A stretch of DNA of 42,657 bases. Origin: an uncultured Campylobacterales bacterium. GTDB taxonomy: Bacteria; Campylobacterota; Campylobacteria; Campylobacterales; Arcobacteraceae. Under the pieces are notes generated by a model, which saw only the letters and a list, made by a program, of their open reading frames with translations, did not search any database and was not told the origin of the DNA. The position numbers and the translations under genes are program-made. Positions 1 through 6,765 of the stretch are shown here, in pieces; the stretch's first letter is position 1, and each line of letters starts with the position of its first letter. The stretch spans positions 1 to 42,657 of the forward strand of contig CALKDR010000005.1 in assembly GCA_938084175.1 (NCBI GenBank), read 5' to 3'.

Positions 1-57
1 TAGATTATTTAGAGTATTATATTCAGTTTATAAAGATTACTTTACAAACTTTTTACA

Positions 58-70
58 TTGTTAAAGATCA
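58..70 (-). promoter_or_regulatory. boxA-like antitermination site in rRNA leader
   Basis: The minus strand reads TGATCTTTAACAA, 12 of 13 identical to the Escherichia coli rrn boxA (TGCTCTTTAACAA), which recruits the NusB/NusE antitermination complex. It lies about 35 nt downstream of the predicted start of the promoter at 112-140. The rest of the leader (57-1) continues to the window edge, so the 16S rRNA gene itself is not visible. Confidence 0.8.
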
Positions 71-111
71 TCCATTTCAGTTTCACTTGGTGTCACTTAA
101 TTTGGACGGGA

Positions 112-140
112 ATTATAGGAGATTATTATCCCTTTGTCAA
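112..140 (-). promoter_or_regulatory. rRNA operon promoter (sigma-70 consensus)
   Basis: Read on the minus strand, a perfect -35 TTGACA (140-135) is followed after exactly 17 nt by a perfect -10 TATAAT (117-112). The next bases, TCCCGTCC, form a GC-rich discriminator in otherwise very AT-rich DNA, as expected of stringently controlled stable-RNA promoters. Transcription would start near 103-106 and run left, out of the window. The boxA-like element downstream identifies it as a ribosomal RNA promoter. Confidence 0.85.
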
Positions 141-203
141 GTGGTATTGCTTATCTTTTGCTTAAATTTTTGAATTCGTGAATAATTGTATATTAACACT
201 TTT

Positions 204-833
204 TTAATTATTTTTTTCTTTGTAAATATAAGATGTAATACTTTCAATATTTATTATTCTTTTTTCATTAAATATATCAATTAATTCTATTTTACAATTG
301 TTATTAATTTCATAAGAATCTGAATCATTTGCGATGTTACTTAATTTAGAATATATCTTTCCATTACTTCCAAAACTCAACTGTCCTAATGAAGTAGTAT
401 TATTACAAGATACGTTTACAGATTCAATATTAAAATTTTGTGAGATCAATACATATTTACTATTATTTATATTTTCTTTGCAATAATTTGTACTATAGAT
501 ATTTTTTAAACTCAAGCTATCTTTTAGAGTATCACTTATACTTGGATGACCTGTTGTATTTTTATCACTGTAAATAGAATAATAAATTCCACCTACTTCT
601 TTTCTACATCTAAAAAATTTCAAAGTCCATCTTTTTTTATGCCAAAGATTATTAGTGTCATCATATTTATCATTTATAAATGATTGATATCTAGTTTGTT
701 TTAAATATAAGATTAATCTATTTGTTAATTCATCTATTTTACTTATTTTAGTTTTTGGTAAAAATGCAGTGTAAAGAAAGCCTAAAAGTGAAATTATTAA
801 AATCAGTTCTAAAAGTGAAAAAGATTTCTTCAT
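204..833 (-). CDS. Type II/IV pseudopilin-like protein with N-terminal methylation motif
   Basis: A 209-residue protein whose N-terminus fits a class III (prepilin) signal: short basic leader MKKS, then FSLLELILIISLLGFLYTAF with the conserved Glu at position 5 of the mature protein and a hydrophobic helix. A prepilin peptidase would be expected to cleave between S and F. The rest is hydrophilic, with Cys residues that may form disulfides, and no family I can name. It is the third gene of a tight minus-strand cluster, starting 5 nt after the membrane glycosyltransferase-like gene; no other pilus or secretion gene is visible. It could be a type II secretion pseudopilin, a minor pilin or a competence pseudopilin. 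The pilin-like fold is well supported; the system it serves is unknown. Confidence 0.7.
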   Translation of the reverse strand: MKKSFSLLELILIISLLGFLYTAFLPKTKISKIDELTNRLILYLKQTRYQSFINDKYDDTNNLWHKKRWTLKFFRCRKEVGGIYYSIYSDKNTTGHPSISDTLKDSLSLKNIYSTNYCKENINNSKYVLISQNFNIESVNVSCNNTTSLGQLSFGSNGKIYSKLSNIANDSDSYEINNNCKIELIDIFNEKRIINIESITSYIYKEKNN

Positions 834-838
834 AAAAT

Positions 839-2029
839 TTATTTTATAAAAACTTTAAAAAGTTTTCTATTATAGTAACTAACTGTCATCTTCAATTCAT
901 ATCCATCAAACTCTTCTAAACTTATAAAGTGTTTCTTGCCTTCATTAATTCCATAAAATTTTAATCTTAATAACAATCGTTCATCATTACTTGAAATCAT
1001 ATCGATATTATTGTTTTTTAATTCTTGAGCTAATTCTTTTATGAAGTGGTATTTATAAACAAAATGTTTTTTTGGATTTGGTAATACTAAATATAAAGGT
1101 TTATTTACAATAGTAAAAAAAACATTAATAAAAAGCATCAGTAATACTAAGATTACAGCTATATTATGTTTTTTTCTAAACTCTGTTAATCTAATACGAT
1201 AAGAGTGTAAAAATACTTTTAGCATTAAAGGAACTGATATAACTACATAAGGTGCAAAATCTTCAATATAAACTCTTTGTCTAAATGAAAAGATGAAAGA
1301 TAATAGTAAAGCTGTTATTGAAATATACCAAGTTAAGGATTTCTCTTTTTCTTTAAAAGCAACTCTATAAATAGTATAAAAGAAGTATACAAAGAGTAAT
1401 GGAGAAAAAATTGAAGCATAAATAGCAAAGGTATCTAAAAAGAAACCTCTTGGTTTTCCTGTTGTTGAAAAACCATATATATACATTGATAAACAAAAAA
1501 GTAATAATGATACCCAAGGTAATATACTTTTTTTATCTTTTAATGAATAAAAGAATAGTGCTAGAAAAAGTATTGCAAAAGAATTATCAATTAATAAAAA
1601 AAAGCATAAAAGAATATAAGAGTGTTTATTTGTTTGCTGATAATAATATAAGTACAATAGAGTTAAAAAAGTTACGATTATTGCACTATTTACTAATAAT
1701 GATGCACTTAAAACACCTGGTAAGAGCATAAAAATACAAATTGATATCAATCTATCCCGTTCATATGTGAAATATTTATCAGTAATTTTGTACATCAATA
1801 AAACACTTAAAATATAAAAAAAGATAAAAGGTAATCGTAGAGCTATATCATTTTGCCCAAATAAATAAAGCGAAGTATTCGTAAGATAAGTTAGAATTGA
1901 GTTATTTATAAATACATTTAAAGCCTCTTTATATGAGATGCTAAGTGTATTAGAGACAAACAGTAATACAATTACTAATGATGCTAGTAATAAATAAAAA
2001 TAGTAATTGTATCTGTTTGTATTTGTCAT
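839..2029 (-). CDS. Multipass membrane protein, GT-C (PMT/ArnT-like) glycosyltransferase candidate
   Basis: A 396-residue, strongly hydrophobic protein with roughly ten membrane segments and a hydrophilic C-terminal tail of about 80 residues. The stretch around residues 44-85 (LTYLTNTSLYLFGQNDIALRLPFIFF) resembles the first periplasmic loop and following helix of GT-C enzymes such as ArnT and PMT, which move sugars from polyprenyl-phosphate donors to lipid or protein on the periplasmic side. Its start codon overlaps the trpG stop (ATGA), implying translational coupling. The family call rests on general shape and this loop, not on confirmed catalytic residues; the substrate cannot be inferred. 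Confidence 0.6.
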   Translation of the reverse strand: MTNTNRYNYYFYLLLASLVIVLLFVSNTLSISYKEALNVFINNSILTYLTNTSLYLFGQNDIALRLPFIFFYILSVLLMYKITDKYFTYERDRLISICIFMLLPGVLSASLLVNSAIIVTFLTLLYLYYYQQTNKHSYILLCFFLLIDNSFAILFLALFFYSLKDKKSILPWVSLLLFCLSMYIYGFSTTGKPRGFFLDTFAIYASIFSPLLFVYFFYTIYRVAFKEKEKSLTWYISITALLLSFIFSFRQRVYIEDFAPYVVISVPLMLKVFLHSYRIRLTEFRKKHNIAVILVLLMLFINVFFTIVNKPLYLVLPNPKKHFVYKYHFIKELAQELKNNNIDMISSNDERLLLRLKFYGINEGKKHFISLEEFDGYELKMTVSYYNRKLFKVFIK

Positions 2030-2595
2030 AATTTTAGAAAATTATCAATCATTTCATATCCATGCTCACTCATAATTGACTCAGGATGAAATTGTACTCC
2101 GTAAATTTGCTTATCTTTAATTTCTAATGACATTATTTCATTGTCATCTAAACTTATTGATGTAGCAATTACTATATCTGGCAAGTTTTCTTTATTTACT
2201 GTTAAAGAATGATATCTTGTTTCAATAAATTCTTTTGGTAAACCTTTAAATATAACAGTATCTTTTAATACTTTTATTTTTGAAGTTTTTCCATGCATCA
2301 TTTTTTTTGCTCTTATTACTTCAGCACCAAATACTTGTGCAATACTTTGATGTCCTAAGCAAATACCTAATATTGGTTTTTTATCTGAAAAGTATTTTAT
2401 TACGTCTAAGCAAACTCCTGCATCATTTGGTGTTGCTGGACCTGGAGATATTATTATCTTTTCAGGATTAAGTTTTTGTATTTCTTCTACTGTTAACTCA
2501 TCATTTCTTATAATTTTTAAATCTGCGCCTAATTCTAAGCAATATTGAACAATATTATAAGTAAATGAATCATAATTATCTATCATTAAAATCAT
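2026..2595 (-). CDS. trpG/pabA: Anthranilate/aminodeoxychorismate synthase glutamine amidotransferase subunit
   Basis: A 189-residue class I glutamine amidotransferase that releases ammonia from glutamine for a TrpE- or PabB-type chorismate-using partner (tryptophan or folate synthesis, cytosol). The triad is visible: nucleophile Cys79 in GICLGHQ, and His168 and Glu170 in QFHPES; the oxyanion-region motif SPGPATPNDAG is at about 50-60. Length is normal. An AAGGA ribosome site lies 10 nt before the chosen ATG. No trpE or pabB lies next to it, so it may be an amphibolic subunit serving both pathways. It heads the three-gene minus-strand cluster running toward the rRNA promoter. Confidence 0.9.
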   Translation of the reverse strand: MILMIDNYDSFTYNIVQYCLELGADLKIIRNDELTVEEIQKLNPEKIIISPGPATPNDAGVCLDVIKYFSDKKPILGICLGHQSIAQVFGAEVIRAKKMMHGKTSKIKVLKDTVIFKGLPKEFIETRYHSLTVNKENLPDIVIATSISLDDNEIMSLEIKDKQIYGVQFHPESIMSEHGYEMIDNFLKL

Positions 2596-2669
2596 ATTTT
2601 ATTTTTCCTTTAAATATAGTAGATATCTTATCTAAAAAGAATTTTAAACAAGATGAAAAGTAAAGAGTT

Positions 2670-2945
2670 CTAAGCTTCAGATTTTTTATCGAACTCTTCT
2701 TGATATTTTCTCATACCTGCATTTATTTCTGAGTATTGTTCATCACTTACATTTTTATCTTGAGACCATTTAACTTCATCAATTCGTCCACCATATGTAG
2801 AACCTAAGTTTTCAATTTGTTTTGAGAATTCTTCTAAATCATTACAAATTTCAATTTTGTTTATAACTGTATCTGTTAATTCGATAAACCAATCATGTGG
2901 TCCATCTCCATTACTTTTTATTTTTGCTTCAAAAACTACGCTCAT
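2670..2945 (-). CDS. Small conserved-looking hypothetical protein
   Basis: A 91-residue acidic cytosolic protein with no signal peptide or membrane segment. It starts MSVVFEAKIKSNGDGPHDWFIEL and contains two predicted helical stretches (around 35-50 and 70-88). I do not recognise a named family. A ribosome site (AAAAGG) sits 7-10 nt before the ATG, and a TATAAT -10 (2977-2972 on the minus strand) lies about 30 nt upstream, so it is a credible expressed gene. It is divergent from the iron transporter, and the two share the intergenic region holding two Fur-like boxes, so iron-dependent control is possible but unproven. Confidence 0.7.
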   Translation of the reverse strand: MSVVFEAKIKSNGDGPHDWFIELTDTVINKIEICNDLEEFSKQIENLGSTYGGRIDEVKWSQDKNVSDEQYSEINAGMRKYQEEFDKKSEA

Positions 2946-2971
2946 AATTTGCCTTTTATTTTAATATTCGT

Positions 2972-2977
2972 ATTATA
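2972..2977 (-). promoter_or_regulatory. Candidate -10 box for the small hypothetical gene
   Basis: A perfect TATAAT on the minus strand, 27 nt upstream of the start codon at 2945. There is no good TTGACA at -35, which is normal for sigma-70 promoters in Campylobacterota. Confidence 0.45.
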
Positions 2978-3020
2978 ACAAATTACTTTAATAGATTTAT
3001 AAATCACAAATTATTAAACT

Positions 3021-3035
3021 TGATAATCATTCTTA
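3021..3035 (+). promoter_or_regulatory. Fur-box-like operator 1
   Basis: The 7-1-7 Fur motif TGATAAT-N-ATTATCA is matched at 12 of 14 positions (TGATAAT c ATTCTTA). It lies 80 nt upstream of the chosen fbpA start and between the divergent promoters. Occupancy by Fur is inferred from the motif and from the iron transporter downstream. Confidence 0.55.
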
Positions 3036-3073
3036 ATATTAAGAAAGAATAAAGCTTATTTTATCTATCATTC

Positions 3074-3088
3074 TAATAACAATTATCA
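3074..3088 (+). promoter_or_regulatory. Fur-box-like operator 2
   Basis: The 7-1-7 Fur motif is again matched at 12 of 14 positions (TAATAAC a ATTATCA), with a perfect right half-site. It ends 26 nt before the chosen fbpA ATG and so would overlap or sit just downstream of the core promoter, a typical place for Fur repression. Confidence 0.6.
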
Positions 3089-3114
3089 TTACAGATAAAA
3101 TGAAAAGGAATATT

Positions 3115-4119
3115 ATGATAAAAAAACTATTATTAAGTGCTTTGGTTTTAACAAGTTCACTAATAGCTAGCAATGAAGTAAATGTATACTCAAGTAGACA
3201 TTATGATACTGATAAACAATTATTTAAGATGTTTGAAAAAGATACAGGAATAAAAGTAAAAGTTATCCAAGCAAAAGATGATGCTTTAATTAAAAGAATG
3301 GAAAGTGAAGGAAAGAACTCACCTGCTGATGTATTTATAACAGTTGATGCAGCAAGAATTCAAAGAGCTACTGATAAAAAATTATTTCAGTCAATAAATT
3401 CAGAATTTTTAACTAGTAGTGTTGAAAGTAAATTAAGAGATGTGAATAATCAATGGTTCGCACTTACAAAAAGAGCTAGAATTATTGCTGTTAGAAAAGA
3501 TAGCAAGTTAGCCAATGGTATTAAAACTTATGAAGAATTAGCAGATCCTAAATATAAAGGACAGATAATGGTTAGATCTTCAAGTAATGTATATAACCAG
3601 TCTTTAATGGCTGCAATGATTGCACATCATGGTAATGATTATGCAATTAATTGGGCAAAAGGTGTAGTTTCTAATATGGCAAGAGGTCCTAAAGGAAGCG
3701 ACAGAGATCAAGCTAAAGGTGTTGCTGCTGGAATTGGGTCAACTGCAATTATGAATACATATTATGTAGGAAAACTAGCATCTAGTAATGAATCTGATAA
3801 AGAAGTTATTAGCAAGTTAAATATTTTATTTCCTAAATTTGAAAATGGGGGAACTCATATAAATATCAGTGCAGCAGGAGTTGCTAGATATGCTAAAAAC
3901 AAAGAAAATGCAATTAAATTTATTGAATTTTTACTTTCTACTCAAGCACAAGAGATTTTTGCAAAAGGAAACTTTGAGTATCCAGTTATAAATAATGCAG
4001 AAATTTCTCCATTAGTTAAATCATGGGGGAAAATAAATGATGATAATGTTACAATTAACGACTTAGGTAAATTTAATAAAGATGCTGTAAAAGCTCTTGA
4101 TATAGCAGGTTGGAAATAA
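3115..4119 (+). CDS. fbpA: Periplasmic ferric-iron-binding protein of ABC transporter
   Basis: A 334-residue periplasmic binding protein that captures Fe(III) and delivers it to the FbpBC permease. A Sec signal peptide spans about residues 1-18 (MIKKLLLSALVLTSSLIA). Likely iron ligands of the FutA/CfbpA type are visible: a His-Tyr pair at 29-30 (SSRHYD) and the Tyr216-Tyr217 pair in NTYYVGK. I chose the ATG at 3115 over the in-frame ATG at 3100 because an AAGGA site (3105-3109) is correctly spaced only for 3115, and the signal peptide then begins canonically. The gene is followed by permease and ATPase genes with overlaps and preceded by two Fur-like boxes, so iron repression is likely. Its length matches C. 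jejuni CfbpA. Confidence 0.9.
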   Translation: MIKKLLLSALVLTSSLIASNEVNVYSSRHYDTDKQLFKMFEKDTGIKVKVIQAKDDALIKRMESEGKNSPADVFITVDAARIQRATDKKLFQSINSEFLTSSVESKLRDVNNQWFALTKRARIIAVRKDSKLANGIKTYEELADPKYKGQIMVRSSSNVYNQSLMAAMIAHHGNDYAINWAKGVVSNMARGPKGSDRDQAKGVAAGIGSTAIMNTYYVGKLASSNESDKEVISKLNILFPKFENGGTHINISAAGVARYAKNKENAIKFIEFLLSTQAQEIFAKGNFEYPVINNAEISPLVKSWGKINDDNVTINDLGKFNKDAVKALDIAGWK

Positions 4120-5744
4120 CATATTTGAAAAATAAATTCTCTATTACAAAAATAAGTAGTGTTTTAATGACACTACTTATTTCTATTCCTATGATTACAT
4201 TATTTGTATACTTATTTGTTGCGGACACAGAAAACTGGCAGCACATAAAAGATACCGTATTATTTGAATATATCTATAATACATTATATGTAATGATTGG
4301 AGTTGGACTACTAACTACAGTAATAGGATTTACAAGTGCTTATTTAACTTCTTTTTACACTTTTACTTTTTCTAAGTTCTTTGATTACGGACTTATTCTT
4401 CCTTTTGCAATTCCAACTTATATAATTGCATTTATGTACAATGGAATGTTTGGAATTACAGGAAATATTACAACTTATATATTAAAACTTTTTGATAAAA
4501 ACTTAAGTGAAGTGGTTTTTTTTGATATTCAATCAATAGAAGGTGCTATTATTGTTATGTCTTTAGTTTTATATCCTTATGTATATTTAGTATGTAGAAC
4601 ATATTTCAATTTTGAATCTGCTTCAATAATTGAAGCTGCAAAAACTTTTAATTTATCTTCATGGCAAGTTTTGAAAAAAGTAATCTTACCAATTTCAAGA
4701 CCTGCAATAATAGCAGGTGCGACACTTGCAGTTATGGAAGCTACAGCTGATTTTGGTGTTATGCAATATTTTGGTGTAAATACATTTGTTACAGGAATCT
4801 TTAAAACATGGGAAGGAATGGGAAGTATTGAAGATGCTTCAAAACTTGCTAGTATGTTAATGACTTTTCTTTTTATATTAATAATATTAGAGAAATTTCA
4901 AAGAAGGAACAAAGTATATAAAAGCTCAGGAAAAGATTATAGACCAATTGTTAAAACACAATTAAAAGGTAGATATAACTTTTTAGCAAGTTTTACATGT
5001 TTTATTCCATTTTTCTTTGGTTTCTTATTACCATTTATTCAACTATCATTTTGGTTTTTTCAATCTTATGAAAAAGTTATAGATGAAGATTTTATTGATT
5101 TAGTATTAAAAACTTTACAACTTGGAATAGTATCTGCACTTGTAATAACACTTTTAGCTTTATTAATAGTTTATAATTCACGTATAAATAAAGATAAAAC
5201 TTCAAGCTCATTAACACAAATAACAAAATTAGGTTATTCAATACCTGGTGCTGTTGTTGCAGTTGGTATATTATCGTTTTTTGGAATATTACATAAATAT
5301 GTACTAGATGTTTTTTCAATTGACTTTTTAATCTCAGGAACTGTAATAGCTGTAATATTTGGTTATATTGTAAGATTTATTGCAATTAGTATAAACAATT
5401 TTGAAGCTGGGTTTAATAGAATTCCACAAAGTTATGATGATGCTGCTAAAATATCTGGAATTGGTCATATAAAAACATTTACAAAGGTTTTTATACCTTT
5501 AATTAAAAACTCTGCTGCTGCTTCTTTTATAATAATATTCATTGAAGTAGTAAAAGAGTTACCCCTTACAATGGTTTTAAGACCATTTGATTATAACACC
5601 TTAGCAATTAGAGCCTTAGAATTAAACGAACAATCTCAAACAATAGAATCATCAGTTCCTTCAATGATTATTGTTTTGATTGGAGTTATATCAGTTTTAT
5701 TGCTAACAAAAAATTTGAAGAAGGCACAAGATGCTAAGTATTAA
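4110..5744 (+). CDS. fbpB: Ferric iron ABC transporter permease
   Basis: A 544-residue inner-membrane permease with two homologous halves of about six helices each, the FbpB/ThiP type arrangement. Each half carries an EAA coupling loop that docks the ATPase: EAAKTFNLSSWQVLKKVILP in the first half and DDAAKISGIGHIKTFTKVFIP in the second. The reading frame opens with TTG at 4110, overlapping the fbpA stop; a second TTG at 4125 has a better spaced GGAA, so the true start is uncertain by five codons. No ATG fits before the first helix. Its 3' end overlaps fbpC by 14 nt. Confidence 0.88.
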   Translation: MEITYLKNKFSITKISSVLMTLLISIPMITLFVYLFVADTENWQHIKDTVLFEYIYNTLYVMIGVGLLTTVIGFTSAYLTSFYTFTFSKFFDYGLILPFAIPTYIIAFMYNGMFGITGNITTYILKLFDKNLSEVVFFDIQSIEGAIIVMSLVLYPYVYLVCRTYFNFESASIIEAAKTFNLSSWQVLKKVILPISRPAIIAGATLAVMEATADFGVMQYFGVNTFVTGIFKTWEGMGSIEDASKLASMLMTFLFILIILEKFQRRNKVYKSSGKDYRPIVKTQLKGRYNFLASFTCFIPFFFGFLLPFIQLSFWFFQSYEKVIDEDFIDLVLKTLQLGIVSALVITLLALLIVYNSRINKDKTSSSLTQITKLGYSIPGAVVAVGILSFFGILHKYVLDVFSIDFLISGTVIAVIFGYIVRFIAISINNFEAGFNRIPQSYDDAAKISGIGHIKTFTKVFIPLIKNSAAASFIIIFIEVVKELPLTMVLRPFDYNTLAIRALELNEQSQTIESSVPSMIIVLIGVISVLLLTKNLKKAQDAKY

Positions 5745-6723
5745 TAACTTATCAATATCTTTTAATGAAACAAAAATTTTAGATGATATAAATTTTGAAG
5801 TAAATCAAGGAGAGATAGTTACTCTTTTAGGTTCAAGTGGTTGTGGTAAAACTACGATATTAAGAGCAATTGCAGGTTTACAAAAAGAGCATGAAGGAAA
5901 TATTTGTATAGGTGATACTTGTGTTTCTTCAAAAGAAATATTTGAAAAAAATAGAGAAGTTGGATATATATTCCAAGACTATGCTCTATTCCCTCACTTA
6001 GATGTAGAAGAAAATATAGCTTTTGCCCTAGATAATTTATCTAAGAAAGATAAGTTAAAAAGAGTAGATGATTTACTTACTCAATTTGATATAACAAGTC
6101 ATAGAAAAAAACAAATTCATCAACTCTCAGGTGGACAACAACAAAGAGTTGCAATAGCTAGAGCCATGGCAAATAAACCAAAAATACTATTACTTGATGA
6201 ACCTTTTGCAAATCTTGATTCACAACTTAGATATAAAACAAAAATGTGGCTAAGAAGTATTATTAAAAAATACAATTTATCTGCAGTTTTAGTAACGCAT
6301 GATAAAAAAGAGGCATTAAGTATCTCAGATAAAATAGGAATTATTCATAATAAAAAATTACTTCAATTTGATAAAACAGAAGTGATTTATAAAAAGCCAG
6401 TTAATTATTATATAGCAAATTTCTTATCAGAAATTAATATTTTGCCAAATTCATTAATTAAAAAATTGAATATTAATAAAAAAGAAGACGAAATAGCTAT
6501 TATTGAAATAACAAAATGTTTAATCTCAAATAAAAAAGATTTAATGCAAGTTGAAATCCTAGATAAGTCATTTTGTGGTGAATATTATGAAGTACTAATA
6601 AAAGAAAAAGATATAGAGGAAAGTGAACTAATAATGTTAAAGTCTACACTTGAAAATATAAATTTAGAAGATGATATTTATTTAAATATAGAAGTAAAGG
6701 ATATAGATATCATATTAAAATAA
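5731..6723 (+). CDS. fbpC: Ferric iron ABC transporter ATP-binding protein
   Basis: A 330-residue ABC ATPase powering iron import. Visible motifs are Walker A GSSGCGKTT (34-42), Q-loop region (IFQDYALFPH), signature LSGGQQQR (about 132-139), Walker B ILLLDEP followed by the D-loop, and the switch His in VTHDKKEA (about 190). After the nucleotide-binding domain, residues 230-330 form the shorter regulatory domain typical of the FbpC/FutC branch. It overlaps the permease gene by 14 nt, indicating coupled translation. No terminator is visible in the 42 nt before the next gene. Confidence 0.9.
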   Translation: MLSINNLSISFNETKILDDINFEVNQGEIVTLLGSSGCGKTTILRAIAGLQKEHEGNICIGDTCVSSKEIFEKNREVGYIFQDYALFPHLDVEENIAFALDNLSKKDKLKRVDDLLTQFDITSHRKKQIHQLSGGQQQRVAIARAMANKPKILLLDEPFANLDSQLRYKTKMWLRSIIKKYNLSAVLVTHDKKEALSISDKIGIIHNKKLLQFDKTEVIYKKPVNYYIANFLSEINILPNSLIKKLNINKKEDEIAIIEITKCLISNKKDLMQVEILDKSFCGEYYEVLIKEKDIEESELIMLKSTLENINLEDDIYLNIEVKDIDIILK

Positions 6724-6737
6724 TATAATAATGTATT

Positions 6738-6743
6738 TATAAT
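6738..6743 (+). promoter_or_regulatory. Candidate -10 box for the sensor diguanylate cyclase gene
   Basis: A TATAAT lies 22 nt before the start at 6766, in the only gap after fbpC. It would give a leader of about 15 nt. The surrounding DNA is almost pure A/T, so a chance match is possible, and read-through from fbpC is the alternative. Confidence 0.35.
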
Positions 6744-6765
6744 ATATATTCAAGTATTATTTCTT

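Noticed and set aside
3-176. Open plus-strand frame of 57 codons without a stop at the left edge, ending TGA at 174-176
   Set aside because: The same bases on the minus strand form a consensus rRNA promoter, boxA and leader, which explains the sequence better; the predicted peptide resembles no protein I know and is of a kind often wrongly annotated near rRNA operons.
1450-1731. Plus-strand frame of 93 codons inside the GT-C-like gene
   Set aside because: It is antisense to a membrane protein with clear hydrophobic periodicity and coupled start; the Leu/Lys/Tyr-rich product is a shadow.
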